Origin: Aureispira sp963837355
GTDB lineage: Bacteria; Bacteroidota; Bacteroidia; Chitinophagales; Saprospiraceae
Assembly: GCA_963837355.1 (NCBI GenBank)
Contig: CAWIMY010000007.1
Coordinates: 434,001-498,000 of the forward strand
DNA length: 64,000 nt
Direction of reading: 5' to 3'
The translations under genes were made by a program, and so were the position numbers. The notes under the pieces were generated by a model. That model was not told the origin of the DNA, made no database searches, and was given only the letters and a program-made list of their open reading frames with translations. Each line of letters opens with the position of its first letter. The first letter of the stretch is position 1. Below, in pieces: positions 47,834 through 58,262 of this stretch.

Positions 47834-50800
47834 TTACTGCTGCTTAATCAAATCCAACAAATCTGCGGCCGACATCTTAGAACTTGCGTCCGTACCCTCC
47901 AACAGCGAATCCGCCAAATCGCGTTTATCCTCGTGCAACTTGATGATTTTTTCCTCAATCGTATCTTCCGTAATCAAGCGATAAACCGTGACCGGGCGTT
48001 TTTGACCCAAACGGTGGGCGCGGTCAGAAGCCTGATCCTCTACGGCGGGATTCCACCAAGGATCCATGTGAATCACATAGTCCGCAGCCGTCAAATTCAA
48101 GCCCGTTCCACCCGCTTTTAAGCTAATCAAAAACAGATCGCCTTGCCCTGCTTGAAACGCATCAATGCGGTCTTGGCGCTTGGCCGAGGGCGTTTGTCCG
48201 TCCAAATACTGGTAGCGAATACCTTGGCGCTGCACATATTCTTCGATCAACTTCAAGTGGCCAACAAACTGGCTAAAAATAAGCGCTTTATGGCCATTGG
48301 CAATCAACTCTTCCACGATTTCTCCAAACAAAATCAGCTTCGAACTCTGCAAATTAGTATTCGGATCAACCAATTTAGGATTACAACAAGCGCGGCGCAA
48401 GCGCATGATTTGCGCCAATACCTTGAGATGTTGCGTGCCCCCTGATGCTTCAGGATCGCGTTCTAAGCTCTCCACGGCCGTTCGGCGCAACGCCTCATAA
48501 AACGCCTGTTCAGGTGGAGATAGATTGACACTCAAGACAATTTCAGTCTTTTCGGGCAACTCTTTAAGCACATCCCGTTTGTGGCGACGTAGAATAAAGG
48601 GGCGAATAAGCGCCTGTAACTGTTCTTGGGTGACGCGGTCGCGATCTTTTTCTATAGGAATAGCAAACCGTTCGCGAAAAGCGCGCAAGCTACCCAACAA
48701 ACCTGGATTGATAAAGCGGAATAAATTCCACAACTCTCCCAAGTGGTTCTCAATAGGCGTGCCCGTCGTAATAATCTTGAAATTACCGCGCAACTTCATC
48801 GCTGCCTGCGAGCGCTTAGCACTACTATTCTTAATCGCCTGTGCTTCGTCCAATACAATCGTTTCAAAGGTACACGTGGAAAACAAGTCGCTCTCGGTTT
48901 GCAATAGGCCATAGGTCGTAATAATGACCTGATAAGGGCCAGCGGTTTCGATGCTTTGGCGGCGATCACTTTCGCTAAACAAAATCGTGCTCAAATCGGG
49001 CGAAAACTTTTCGATCTCCTTCACCCAGTTGCGGCAAACCGAAGCAGGGGCGACCACCAAACTCGGGCCTTTGTCGCTGCGACTCAAAATAACCGCTAAC
49101 GCCTGAATGGTTTTTCCCAAGCCCATGTCATCTGCCAAGCAAGCACCTACTCCCCAAGCCGCCAATTTAGACAACCACTGATAGCCTTCAATTTGGTAAC
49201 TGCGAAGGGTAGCTTGCAAATTATTGGGCACCTCAAAACTCTGCTGATCAATAGCCTGTAGTTTTTTAGTATGTTCTTTCCAAGAATCGTCAATCTCGGC
49301 GCTGGGCATATCAGCCAGCAATTCATCCAAGGCAAAACTTGCCAAAGGGTGTATTTTTCCGTCTTCGTCGGTGTATTTATAAATACCGTCTAAGCGCTTT
49401 TTCAATTGGGCACTCAAGGCCAAGAACTGGCCGTCGTCTAGCTCAATAAACTCTGACTGTTGGGTTTGCATTTTGACTAACAAGTCGCGCATATCCAAGA
49501 CCAAGTGTTCATTGACTTGCAAGGTGCCCGCAATACCAAACCAATCGCTCTCGCGCTGAATAGACAGCTGCAAGCTATCAGCGTCAATTTGCCGCTTGAT
49601 GCGCAATTGTTCACCTTTGGGCCATTCAATGACCAACTGGTTTTCAATTTTAAACGGTTCTAATTCTTGTAGTAATTTGAGGCAACTGTGTGGATTATCT
49701 AAACGCCACAACTGGTTGTCATTGTCCACCTCTCGTAAGCTGCTGCACGCTTTTAAGACGGCCTTATAAGTTTGAACTTCTGCCTCTAAATCGCGCTTAG
49801 TTTGCGTGCGAACATTGTCGACAAGACCAACCACTCGCGCCGAGCCTTTGCCCGGCTTAAAGTAAGGGGCTGATTCTCGAAACGGCTTCACAAAAAATTC
49901 TACATGGAAACCATCGCCTACAGGCAATAAATGTACATACAAGCGGCTGTCGGGATCTACACTCGGAATACTATCATTTTGAAATTCCAAGTCCGATTGT
50001 AGCGGCATGATGCGGGACAAGCCAATTAAGGTGCGTTCCAGTTGTGCCTTCCCCTTAAAAGGAATGTGCAACCCTTGGGCACTCAATACCTGCGCCAGTT
50101 CCACTTGTTGGTCATTGACCTCTATCAGTTGGTACCGCGTTGGTGTTTCCTTAATAATATAACACCCCTCGCGCTGAATCGCAATGGAAGGGCGAATGTC
50201 GTAACCCTCGTCAGTTTCGCGAACTACCAACTCCACACTGCCTTGGCGCAACTCGCAAGCTACCTCGGGCGATTTGTGCAAAAATAGCAGCGGGTGGGCA
50301 ATCAGCGTGCGAAACGTCTTAGTCGGGTTGTAAAACCCATAATTATTGTTGGTAGGGTAGTGCTCAGGGGTTTTTGACAGCGTATTGATGATGCGCCAAT
50401 CGTGTGGAGTGGCTTCCAATACAGCCCCTTCGAGCAATTTATCATAGGGAGCATTACGGCCTTTCGACCACGTTCCGTTTTTATTGACGCGTTGAATTTT
50501 GGGTTGGATGATTTCTCGTTCAAAATCGACCAACCAAATCAAGCGGCTTTGTTGATTGTTACTAATAATAGTGCCGCTGCCGTTGAGGCTAGCCAAGGCT
50601 TGCAACGCGACTTCCCATTCTTCTTGGATACCGACTACATCAAGGAGCGTTGGCAAATCACCGACAATGGCACGCAGCTCTTCCGCTTTGGTAGCGTAGA
50701 ATTCCTTGCGGACTTTGGATTGCTCTTGCATCAAAACCGCGACATTGTAAGCCACCCAATAATAGCCATTTTTGATGGCTTTATGTTGTAACGTCAGGGC

Positions 50801-51952
50801 GTAATTCTCCCAGTTGGGCGCGTAGGTTTGCGTCCAGTGTTGAGCATACAAATAGAGTAAGCCATGCAAGTCGTAATACAAATATTCTTGTTCAAACAAC
50901 GCTTCGGCGCGTTCATTCTGCTGTTGCAAATGCTCTACTACACTGCCCAAATACAAGTAGACATTGCTCACAGTTCTAGACAACACATCTTTAAAAAACT
51001 GCTTGATGAGGGGAATGTGCTTGGTATTGTGGTCTTTGAGCAAGGCCAAAATATAAATAACGCCGTGGTAATCCTTGAAATAGGATTTGAGCGATTTTTC
51101 TTTTTTACGGTATAATTTGAGGGCGCGTTCATAGCGATTGAGCGCTTTGACATTGTACCCTTGAGCAAAGTACAACCACCCCTTGAATTGTAGCGCAGGT
51201 ACGGAATCTTTATCACTCCAAATTTTTTGAACAATCTGCCAATCGCCACGCAAGAGGGCATGTAAGCTGACATAGTAATGCACCAACTCCAGTTCCTCAC
51301 TGTTGAGGCTGTTGGCAATACTTTGAATGTTGTCCAATGGAATCTGCACATCTTTGAGCGACAAAATCATATCGCCCAATTGAGATTTATAAAACTCAAA
51401 CTGAAATTCGGGCGAGAGCTGTGGAATATTTTGCACCCCATAGCGCTCCACGAACAACTGCTTGTACAGGGTGTCGAGGTAAAAAGTGCGGCCTTCTTTT
51501 AATAGAGCGATGGCCTTGGCAAACATCTTATAGTCGTTGGTATAAAGCGCAAAAGACGCATCGCGAAACAACTGCTGGGGCTGTCGGCGCGCTTGCACAT
51601 TCTCCTTGATGCCCGGCATTAATTGGAGAATGGCCTTGCGCCAAGTCGCCAAACGGCGGTCGGCAATGGCTTTTTGTACCACCAAGTGGTAGGCCGAGGG
51701 ATGGATTTGGTATTGCTGATCCAAGGTCTTTTTGACCAAGTTTTGTTGGCGCAGTAGCTCTAGCGTTTGCCCCAAGCTGATGGCGTTATAAGGTTGTTTG
51801 TTGGCGGCTTTCAATTTCGCTTTCGCGGAAAGTTGCAACAACTTGGCCTTAAGTTCAGGACCATCCACCAGCGCCAATAATTTCAGCAGGTCTTTTTGGG
51901 GCGTGCTAAGGATTTGGTACGCTTTTGAAATGTCTTGTACATTGATAATCAT
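47834..51952 (-). CDS. SNF2-family DNA translocase/helicase with long N-terminal region
   Basis: A 1372-residue protein. The last ~460 residues are a complete SNF2 ATPase: 'LRSYQIEGYQWLSKLAAWG', Walker A 'DDMGLGKTIQALAVI', 'DEAQ' box, 'FKIITTGTPIENHLGELWNL', and the C-lobe with 'LISLKAGGTGLNLTAADYVI', 'DPWWNPAVEDQASDRAHRLG' and 'QKRPVTVYRLI'. The N-terminal ~450 residues look like TPR-type helical repeats and the middle like the SWIM-less bacterial Snf2 linker. It likely remodels nucleoprotein complexes or helps transcription like HepA/RapA. It begins 6 bases after panC on the same strand, so they share a transcript. Confidence 0.92.
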   Translation of the reverse strand: MIINVQDISKAYQILSTPQKDLLKLLALVDGPELKAKLLQLSAKAKLKAANKQPYNAISLGQTLELLRQQNLVKKTLDQQYQIHPSAYHLVVQKAIADRRLATWRKAILQLMPGIKENVQARRQPQQLFRDASFALYTNDYKMFAKAIALLKEGRTFYLDTLYKQLFVERYGVQNIPQLSPEFQFEFYKSQLGDMILSLKDVQIPLDNIQSIANSLNSEELELVHYYVSLHALLRGDWQIVQKIWSDKDSVPALQFKGWLYFAQGYNVKALNRYERALKLYRKKEKSLKSYFKDYHGVIYILALLKDHNTKHIPLIKQFFKDVLSRTVSNVYLYLGSVVEHLQQQNERAEALFEQEYLYYDLHGLLYLYAQHWTQTYAPNWENYALTLQHKAIKNGYYWVAYNVAVLMQEQSKVRKEFYATKAEELRAIVGDLPTLLDVVGIQEEWEVALQALASLNGSGTIISNNQQSRLIWLVDFEREIIQPKIQRVNKNGTWSKGRNAPYDKLLEGAVLEATPHDWRIINTLSKTPEHYPTNNNYGFYNPTKTFRTLIAHPLLFLHKSPEVACELRQGSVELVVRETDEGYDIRPSIAIQREGCYIIKETPTRYQLIEVNDQQVELAQVLSAQGLHIPFKGKAQLERTLIGLSRIMPLQSDLEFQNDSIPSVDPDSRLYVHLLPVGDGFHVEFFVKPFRESAPYFKPGKGSARVVGLVDNVRTQTKRDLEAEVQTYKAVLKACSSLREVDNDNQLWRLDNPHSCLKLLQELEPFKIENQLVIEWPKGEQLRIKRQIDADSLQLSIQRESDWFGIAGTLQVNEHLVLDMRDLLVKMQTQQSEFIELDDGQFLALSAQLKKRLDGIYKYTDEDGKIHPLASFALDELLADMPSAEIDDSWKEHTKKLQAIDQQSFEVPNNLQATLRSYQIEGYQWLSKLAAWGVGACLADDMGLGKTIQALAVILSRSDKGPSLVVAPASVCRNWVKEIEKFSPDLSTILFSESDRRQSIETAGPYQVIITTYGLLQTESDLFSTCTFETIVLDEAQAIKNSSAKRSQAAMKLRGNFKIITTGTPIENHLGELWNLFRFINPGLLGSLRAFRERFAIPIEKDRDRVTQEQLQALIRPFILRRHKRDVLKELPEKTEIVLSVNLSPPEQAFYEALRRTAVESLERDPEASGGTQHLKVLAQIMRLRRACCNPKLVDPNTNLQSSKLILFGEIVEELIANGHKALIFSQFVGHLKLIEEYVQRQGIRYQYLDGQTPSAKRQDRIDAFQAGQGDLFLISLKAGGTGLNLTAADYVIHMDPWWNPAVEDQASDRAHRLGQKRPVTVYRLITEDTIEEKIIKLHEDKRDLADSLLEGTDASSKMSAADLLDLIKQQ

Positions 51953-51958
51953 AAGGCA

Positions 51959-52807
51959 CTAGCTTTCTCTTAGAATAATGTTGTCCAACAAACGCACCCC
52001 GTCAATTCGAACGGTGGTGCAGGCCGTTGCAATTGGTGCTTGCTCAAAAGCCGTGATGGGCTCTAAGGTATCACCATTTATAATAGTAAAATAATCGGCT
52101 TGTAACTTGTGCGCTTGCAAAAAAGCGAGTGCCTGTTGCTGCACGGCAGCTAAAGACTGCTGTTGCGCTTGGGCTTGTGCCTCAAAAAGCATCTGAGAAA
52201 TCAACGCCGCTTGTTGCCGTCCCGCTGCGCTCAAGCGCACATTTCTAGAACTCATCGCCAAGCCATCGGCCTCCCGTACAATAGGAACCCGTACCAACTG
52301 AATGGGCGAGTCGAGTAAGCGGAGTAAATGCTTGATAATTGTAAATTGCTGGTAGTCTTTTTGTCCCATAAATAAGGCATCGGGCTGGACAATCGCCAAC
52401 AAGCGATACACTACCTGAACAACACCTGCAAAGTGTCCAGGCCGCTCGGCTCCCTCCATCGTCAAATCTAAGCCCTCCAAATCAAAGACAGGCGTTTGCC
52501 AGTTGTCAGGGTAAACCTCTTCTACACTTGGCAAAAACAACACCGAACAACCAGCGCGCTCTAGTTGCTCAATATCGTGGGCAATTGGACGCGGATAGCG
52601 CGCTAAATCTTGCGGATCGCCAAACTGAGTAGGATTCACAAAAATAGAACAGACGACAAAGTCGCTTTGCTCCAACGCATGTTGTACCAAACTCAAATGT
52701 CCCCGATGCAACGCGCCCATCGTAGGAACAAACCCCAGGCGTTGGCCCTGCGCTTGCAAGGTTTGTAAGTGTTGCTGTAAGGCTGGAACAGTTTTAAAAA
52801 TGTACAT
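51959..52807 (-). CDS. panC: pantoate-beta-alanine ligase
   Basis: Pantothenate synthetase of 282 residues, joining pantoate and beta-alanine with ATP. I use the ATG at 52807; the frame is open further upstream but the extra 72 residues are low-complexity and not family-like. The N-terminus has 'GFVPTMGALHRGHLSLV' (HIGH-like motif), then 'CSIFVNPTQFG', 'MEGAERPGHFAGVVQVVYRL', 'FMGQKDYQQFTIIKHL' and 'SSRNVRLSA'. Divergent from the GlgA-like gene. Confidence 0.95.
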   Translation of the reverse strand: MYIFKTVPALQQHLQTLQAQGQRLGFVPTMGALHRGHLSLVQHALEQSDFVVCSIFVNPTQFGDPQDLARYPRPIAHDIEQLERAGCSVLFLPSVEEVYPDNWQTPVFDLEGLDLTMEGAERPGHFAGVVQVVYRLLAIVQPDALFMGQKDYQQFTIIKHLLRLLDSPIQLVRVPIVREADGLAMSSRNVRLSAAGRQQAALISQMLFEAQAQAQQQSLAAVQQQALAFLQAHKLQADYFTIINGDTLEPITAFEQAPIATACTTVRIDGVRLLDNIILRES

Positions 52808-52965
52808 AAAAGAGGACAGAAATGATGAAACGGAGAAACTAGAAAACGACACAAAAAACAACGTTCTCCTTCGAAACAACCTACCCTGAGCCTCTTTTAA
52901 CAGCAAAAGTCTATTAGCAAGGTTATAAGAAATAGGTTTAATACGGCAAATTGGTATTTTTTTCG

Positions 52966-52973
52966 TAAATTTG
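52966..52973 (+). promoter_or_regulatory. likely -7 element for the GlgA-like gene
   Basis: TAAATTTG is an exact TAnnTTTG match, 74 bases upstream of the ATG at 53047. TTG at 52951 is closer than ideal for a -33 element. Confidence 0.4.
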
Positions 52974-53046
52974 CAAATCGGGATAGCGTTCTTTTTAATC
53001 GTTCTCCCAAAAGATTTTTTCATTAAATTTTAGAACGAGTAGTTTT

Positions 53047-53850
53047 ATGGCCGATAAGAAAAGAATATTGATAGTGACGCAAGAGATGAAACCATACACA
53101 CTACTTTCTCAAATGTCAGAAGTAGTACGGGAGTATTCTCAATACATTCAAGAAAGTGGCGTAGAAGTACGCATTTTGATGCCTAGATTTGGAACTATCA
53201 ATGAAAGAAGACACCGCCTACATGAGGTGGTTCGTTTGTCTGGCATGAACATCAATGTTGACGACGACGATTATCCGCTAATCATTAAAGTAGCCTCCTT
53301 ACCAGGTACCCGCATGCAAGTCTATTTCTTAGATAATGAAGATTTCTTTAAGCGCAAGCAAATGTTTGAAACGGCGGATAAAGTGTTTTTCGAAGATAAC
53401 TTGGACCGCACGCTATTTTTCTGCAAAGGGGTAGTCGAAACGGTGAAGAAATTTGGTTGGGCTCCCGACATCGTTCATGCCCACGGTTGGATGACGAGCC
53501 TGTTGCCTGCGCTCTTAAAAACTACTTATCGTAACGAGCCTATTTTTCAAAATGCACAAATTGTGTACTCTGCATACAACTGTGACAAAGCCAATGCCTC
53601 GTTTGCAAAAGACTTTGAAGCAAAAGCAGCGGCCAATGGCTTAAGCGAAATTTGTTCTGCGTATTTTGATGGAACAAGTGTCGATCTCCATGCTGGAGCC
53701 GCTAAGTTCTCCGAAGGAACTATTATTGGAGAAGAGGGGGTGTCTAGTGACAACATCACTGGCCCTTGCTTACCTTATCAAGCCGAATTGTCTAACCGCT
53801 ACTTAGAATTCTACGAAGAACTACTAAGCGCGACAGAAGAAAACGTATAA
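53047..53850 (+). CDS. glycogen/starch synthase N-terminal (GT5) domain-only protein
   Basis: A 267-residue protein resembling the N-terminal catalytic half of GlgA ('RILIVTQEMKPYTLLSQMSE', 'VEVRILMPRFGTINERRHRL', 'PDIVHAHGWMTSLLPALLKT'). The C-terminal GT-B half with the nucleotide-sugar site is missing, and the usual K-x-G-G-L motif near the N-terminus is replaced. Bacteroidota commonly carry such a short protein next to panC, so it is a family of its own rather than a truncation. Sugar-nucleotide transfer is doubtful; its role is unknown. Confidence 0.85.
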   Translation: MADKKRILIVTQEMKPYTLLSQMSEVVREYSQYIQESGVEVRILMPRFGTINERRHRLHEVVRLSGMNINVDDDDYPLIIKVASLPGTRMQVYFLDNEDFFKRKQMFETADKVFFEDNLDRTLFFCKGVVETVKKFGWAPDIVHAHGWMTSLLPALLKTTYRNEPIFQNAQIVYSAYNCDKANASFAKDFEAKAAANGLSEICSAYFDGTSVDLHAGAAKFSEGTIIGEEGVSSDNITGPCLPYQAELSNRYLEFYEELLSATEENV

Positions 53851-53873
53851 AACTACGCCTTTTACTAAGGTGC

Positions 53874-53912
53874 TTTATAGAGGGCTGTGGTAGACCAACA
53901 GCCCTCTATAAA
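53874..53912 (+). terminator. strong 15-bp stem-loop after the GlgA-like gene
   Basis: TTTATAGAGGGCTGT pairs perfectly with ACAGCCCTCTATAAA around a 9-base loop. There is no long T-run, but the position fits a terminator. Confidence 0.7.
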
Positions 53913-54038
53913 ACTTAAGTGGAGAACGTTAAAAATATCGGAAAGAACCAACGCTCCGTAAACGACAAGCGTTATACCTAACAACACTATCCTTGGACGC
54001 TTTCCATATTTTGTACCTTACAAATTCTAACACAAACA

Positions 54039-55379
54039 ATGAAGTATATTTCTAGATCCCTACTGTACACCCTTTGGTCAGTAGGGCTATTTTCTGCCAT
54101 GAGTTGTAGTAAGTCCAGTGAATTAGGACTTTCGTTGGTAGAACAAGAGCCGTCCGATATTATTTTTACGGATACCACTATGATTATCGCTACGACTGTA
54201 GAGGCGCAACCTTCCATTACCTCGGATCGAACCAGTATGACTTGTGGTTCTTACAATGATGCGAACTGGGGCGAGGTGCGTTCTTCCGTTTACATGAATT
54301 TTAGATTGAGAAATACAGGGGCAGCTTTTCCCAATAGCACACTGGATTCTGTGGTCTTAACTCTGTCTTATGAAAGCTTTGGCCACCATGGAGAGTTGAT
54401 TAACGAAAAACCAACCAGCACTACTCAGGTATGGGAAGTGGCAAGAATGACCGAAGGTATACAGGATGGTACGGATTACGAGTCTGATGAGACATTCAAC
54501 ACAGAACCTGCTTTGTTGAAAAGTAACTTTATGTTTCGACCCAATGATACGGCTACGGTAACCGTAGATGGTGTAGAGTTAGCGCCTCATATTCGCATTC
54601 GGTTAGACGATCAAGCGGGGATTGATTTGGGTAATATGTTGCTCAATCCGCAAGGAGCGGCGGCTAATATTTACGCCAGTAATACCGATTTTAAAGAGTG
54701 GTTTAAGGGCTTGCACATTCGCCCTGCAGCGAATAACCCTAGTACTGGGAGCCTTATCCGCTTAGGATCTAAGGATGCCCTGACCAAATTAACGGTTTAT
54801 TATACGGACAACTCTACGGGAACCCCACAGGCCAAGGCTTTTGATTTTTTGACAAATGAAGATGCCGAGGTATTTACTTCTTTCGAACATACGCATCCTG
54901 TTGAACTTACGGACAATTTACCAACCGATACCATCGTTTATATTCAAGGACTCGACGGTTTGCACACCAAGGTGAGCTTTCCAACGCTTAGCTCTTTGGG
55001 GCGCGTAGTAATTAATCGAGCAGAGTTGGTCTTCACGTTAGTGGATACAGGGACTATGCAACATCCCAACCCCGTCCAAATCGTTGCCAAAGTAAAAGAT
55101 AGTGGAGGCAACCTATTGTTGATCGATGACATTGCCAGTTCTATTGTCAATACAGGAACTTACTTGTTGTTTGGTGGAGCGATTCAGTTAGAAGACGACG
55201 GAAGCTTTACCTATAGAATGACGTTGTCGGAAGAATTACAAGCAATGGTCGATGGCAATCGTTCAGAATCGGCTATTTATTTATCGGTACCGTTTGCTTT
55301 AGATGCTGAACGGGTAGAGTTGTACAATGAAAAGGGGAGCGCTCCTGTTAAATTATTTTTGACGTACACGCGCTACTAA
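54039..55379 (+). CDS. DUF4270 family lipoprotein
   Basis: A 446-residue exported protein with a lipoprotein signal ('LWSVGLFSAMSCSKSSELGL', lipid Cys near residue 23). The body is beta-rich and follows the DUF4270 pattern: 'PSDIIFTDTTMIIATTVEAQ', 'YNDANWGEVRSSVYMNFRL', 'STLDSVVLTLSYESF', and the C-terminal 'NRAELVFTLVDTG'. DUF4270 proteins are Bacteroidota-specific and sit between the GlgA-like gene and glmS in many genomes. Function unknown; surface or periplasmic location inferred. Confidence 0.9.
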   Translation: MKYISRSLLYTLWSVGLFSAMSCSKSSELGLSLVEQEPSDIIFTDTTMIIATTVEAQPSITSDRTSMTCGSYNDANWGEVRSSVYMNFRLRNTGAAFPNSTLDSVVLTLSYESFGHHGELINEKPTSTTQVWEVARMTEGIQDGTDYESDETFNTEPALLKSNFMFRPNDTATVTVDGVELAPHIRIRLDDQAGIDLGNMLLNPQGAAANIYASNTDFKEWFKGLHIRPAANNPSTGSLIRLGSKDALTKLTVYYTDNSTGTPQAKAFDFLTNEDAEVFTSFEHTHPVELTDNLPTDTIVYIQGLDGLHTKVSFPTLSSLGRVVINRAELVFTLVDTGTMQHPNPVQIVAKVKDSGGNLLLIDDIASSIVNTGTYLLFGGAIQLEDDGSFTYRMTLSEELQAMVDGNRSESAIYLSVPFALDAERVELYNEKGSAPVKLFLTYTRY

Positions 55380-55439
55380 TACGTCCAACTCTGTTGGCTA
55401 GTTGAAGAGTTATTTTACTAACTTCTATGAGATTATATC

Positions 55440-55485
55440 TGACAGTAAGGAACGGCTACGTCCCTTGCTGTCAAACTATTTTTTG
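55440..55485 (+). terminator. terminator between DUF4270 and glmS
   Basis: TGACAGTAAGGAACG pairs with CGTCCCTTGCTGTCA (one G-U, one mismatch), followed by ACTATTTTTTG. Confidence 0.75.
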
Positions 55486-55532
55486 TCTATCGGGTTATAC
55501 TTATCAATCCCGTCCATCCTAACTACGAAATT

Positions 55533-57378
55533 ATGTGTGGAATTGTCGCTTATATCGGTCCTAGAGACGCTTACAATATTCTTATCAAAGGCCTCCAACG
55601 GTTGGAATACCGAGGCTATGACAGTGCAGGAATCGCTCTGTTGCAAGAGGACAATAACTTAACCGTCTATAAAAAGAAAGGTAAAGTTAAAGATTTGATC
55701 AAGCACACCAAAGGAAAAGATGTTTCGGGAACAATAGGCATGGGACACACGCGCTGGGCTACCCACGGCGAACCCAATGATGTGAATGCTCACCCACATT
55801 TCTCAGGAAATGGGCGGTTGTCTATTATCCACAATGGAATTATTGAAAACTACGAGGCGTTAAAAACCGCACTTGTTAAAGAAGGACACACCTTTATTTC
55901 CGATACAGATACGGAAATTTTGATACATCTGATTGAAGCGATTCAAGAGCGCGATCAAGTCGCCTTGGACGAAGCGGTTCGAGTTGCCTTAACGAAAGTA
56001 GTGGGTGCCTACGCCATTGTTGTCTTGAGTCAAGAGGAGCCCAACCGTATTGTTGCCGCTCGCAAAGGCAGTCCTTTAGTAGTGGGCATCGGAGAGCAAG
56101 AGTTTTTCTTGGCTTCAGATGCTTCTCCTATTGTAGAATACACGAAGAATGTAGTTTACATCAAAGAAGAGGAAATCGTAACCCTAGACCGCTCTGGCGA
56201 ATTGCACTTGAAAACTATTGACAATCAAGTCAAAACGCCTTTCATTGAGAAATTGGATATGGAAATCGAAGCCATCGAAAAAGGCGGCTACGAACATTAT
56301 ATGCTCAAAGAAATTCACCAACAACCCACAACAATGGCCGATGCGATGCGCGGCCGTCTCAACGTCAAAAAAGGCTTGATTACCTTGGGGGGCGTGATAG
56401 AATTTGAGAACCGTTTTAAACAAGCCGACCGCCTTATTATTGTGGCCTGTGGTACGTCTTGGATTGCAGGGTTGATTGGAGAGTATTTGTTTGAAGACTT
56501 GGCTCGTATCCCTACTGAAGTAGAATATGCGTCAGAATTCCGTTACCGCAATCCTATTATTAATAACAAGGACATAGTAATCGCTATTTCGCAATCGGGA
56601 GAAACCGCCGATACCTTGGCAGCTTTGGATTTGGCCAACGAAAAAGAAGCTCTAACGTATGGAATTTGCAACGTTGTTGGTTCTTCTATTGCGCGGGTAA
56701 CGCGGGCAGGATCCTACATCCATGCAGGGCCAGAAATTGGAGTCGCCTCTACAAAAGCCTTTACAGGTCAAGTCACGTTGCTGACGTTGATGGCTTTACA
56801 GTTGGCTAATAATAGAGGAACCATTTCTCAATCCTATTACTTTCAATTGCTCAACGAATTGGATACCTTGCCTGCCAAGTTGAAAAAAGTAGTGGAGCAA
56901 GACAGCAAAATTAAATACATTGCCCAATTGTGGAAAGATGCGGAGAACGCGCTCTACTTGGGACGGGGCTACAATTTTCCAATTGCCTTGGAAGGCGCTC
57001 TTAAACTGAAAGAAATTTCGTATATTCACGCAGAAGGTTACCCCGCTGCTGAAATGAAGCACGGTCGCTATCGCCTTGATTGACGAGAATATGCCCGTTG
57101 TTATTATTGCAACAAGTGGCAGTACCCGCGAAAAAATCATCAGTAACATCCAAGAAGTCAAAGCGCGCAAAGGCAAGGTTTTGGCCATTATTACCGAAGG
57201 CGACGAGCAAATCCGCGCCCTTGCTGACCACGTTATCGAAATACCAGAAACAGCGGAACCCTTGGTTCCCTTGCTCTCCGTTATACCCTTACAATTGTTG
57301 GCCTATCACATCGCCGTTTTGCGCGGGTGCAACGTAGACCAACCCCGCAACTTAGCCAAATCGGTTACCGTAGAATAA
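55533..57378 (+). CDS. glmS: glutamine-fructose-6-phosphate aminotransferase; one apparent extra base
   Basis: GlmS makes glucosamine 6-phosphate for cell-wall and LPS sugars. The N-terminal nucleophile Cys2 ('MCGIVAYIG') and the glutaminase motifs are intact ('RLEYRGYDSAGIAL', 'GHTRWATHGEPNDVNAHPH'). Two SIS domains follow ('IVACGTSWIAG', 'AISQSGETADTLAAL', 'EIGVASTKAFTGQV'). The frame breaks near 57064-57067. The sequence reads 'KHGRYRLD-stop', while removing one G gives 'KHGPIALIDENMPVV', the conserved GlmS reading, then runs to 'QPRNLAKSVTVE'. The corrected length is 614 residues, normal for GlmS. As the enzyme is essential in most bacteria, an error in the sequence is more likely than a mutation. 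Confidence 0.93.
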
Positions 57379-57417
57379 GTTGGCGCTAAAAAAAAGAAGT
57401 ACAATCTAACTAACTAT

Positions 57418-58149
57418 ATGAACGACGAGATCACAAACAACGCCAAACGTATGGCGCCTTACAATACACAGAAAGATCAATTGTCAATCCGTGAATACGG
57501 ACGCAATACTCAAAATTTAATCAACCACGCCAAGACAATTGAGGATCCAGAAGAACGCCAAGCCTATATTGAGGAAATTGTGCGCCTTATTATGTCTATG
57601 CACCCACATACGCGAAACGTAGATGACTACGAACTCAAAGTATGGTCGCACGTCTTAAAAATGGCGGACTACGAATTGGAGGTCGAAGAGCCTGATAACT
57701 TGCCTGATGCCCGCAAACGTCGCCATCCTGATAAGGTCAATTATCCTGTCTCTACGCGCCGCTTGCGCCACTACGGCTCTAATGTGCGTACGATGATCGA
57801 AAAGGCCAAAGGCATGGAAGATCCTGACCAACAAAAGGCTTATATTGAGGTCATTGGTGCCTACATGAAAATGTCTTACAAAGCTTGGAATCGCGAGAGT
57901 GTACAGGACGATATCATCTATGATGAATTTGCCAAACTCTCTAAAGGAGAATTGCTCATCCCTCCAGGGACGAACTTGGATTCTCTCATTTCTCCCAAGA
58001 AGAAAAAGACAGGTGGGAATAGTGGTTCTAGTACCAATACGTCTACGACGAGTGTTCGCAGCAAGCGCAGCCAAAAAGGAACCTCTAAGCCAAAGAGGAA
58101 AACGAATAAGCGCAGTAACCAGAAAAATACCCGTAGTAAAAAACGCTAG
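57418..58149 (+). CDS. DUF4290 family protein with basic C-terminal tail
   Basis: A 243-residue Bacteroidota-specific protein. The DUF4290 core (residues about 20-185) shows 'IREYGRNTQNLINHAKTIED', 'HPHTRNVDDYELKVWSHVLK' and 'RRLRHYGSNVRTMIEKAKGM', with an internal resemblance between the first and second EYGRN/HYGSN segments. The last ~60 residues are Ser/Thr/Lys/Arg-rich and may bind nucleic acid or act as a flexible tail. No function is known. It follows glmS by 39 bases and ends in a strong terminator. Confidence 0.88.
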   Translation: MNDEITNNAKRMAPYNTQKDQLSIREYGRNTQNLINHAKTIEDPEERQAYIEEIVRLIMSMHPHTRNVDDYELKVWSHVLKMADYELEVEEPDNLPDARKRRHPDKVNYPVSTRRLRHYGSNVRTMIEKAKGMEDPDQQKAYIEVIGAYMKMSYKAWNRESVQDDIIYDEFAKLSKGELLIPPGTNLDSLISPKKKKTGGNSGSSTNTSTTSVRSKRSQKGTSKPKRKTNKRSNQKNTRSKKR

Positions 58150-58176
58150 GGGAGTACCAATATACGTTTTGTTAAT

Positions 58177-58208
58177 AGCCCTTCCGATTCTTTTGGAAGG
58201 GCTTTTTC
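58177..58208 (+). terminator. terminator after the DUF4290 gene
   Basis: AGCCCTTCC pairs perfectly with GGAAGGGCT, followed by TTTTTCTTT. Confidence 0.9.
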
Positions 58209-58262
58209 TTTGGGTAGTTTGTCAATGCAGCCGCTCTTGTCTACCACAAAATAGTCCAAACA

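Noticed and set aside
52808..53023. 72-residue N-terminal extension of PanC
   Set aside because: Low-complexity sequence not seen in the family; the internal ATG at 52807 gives the canonical start.
57060..57085. Programmed frameshift in glmS
   Set aside because: No slippery heptamer or downstream structure evident, and the gene family does not use one; a one-base error fits better.
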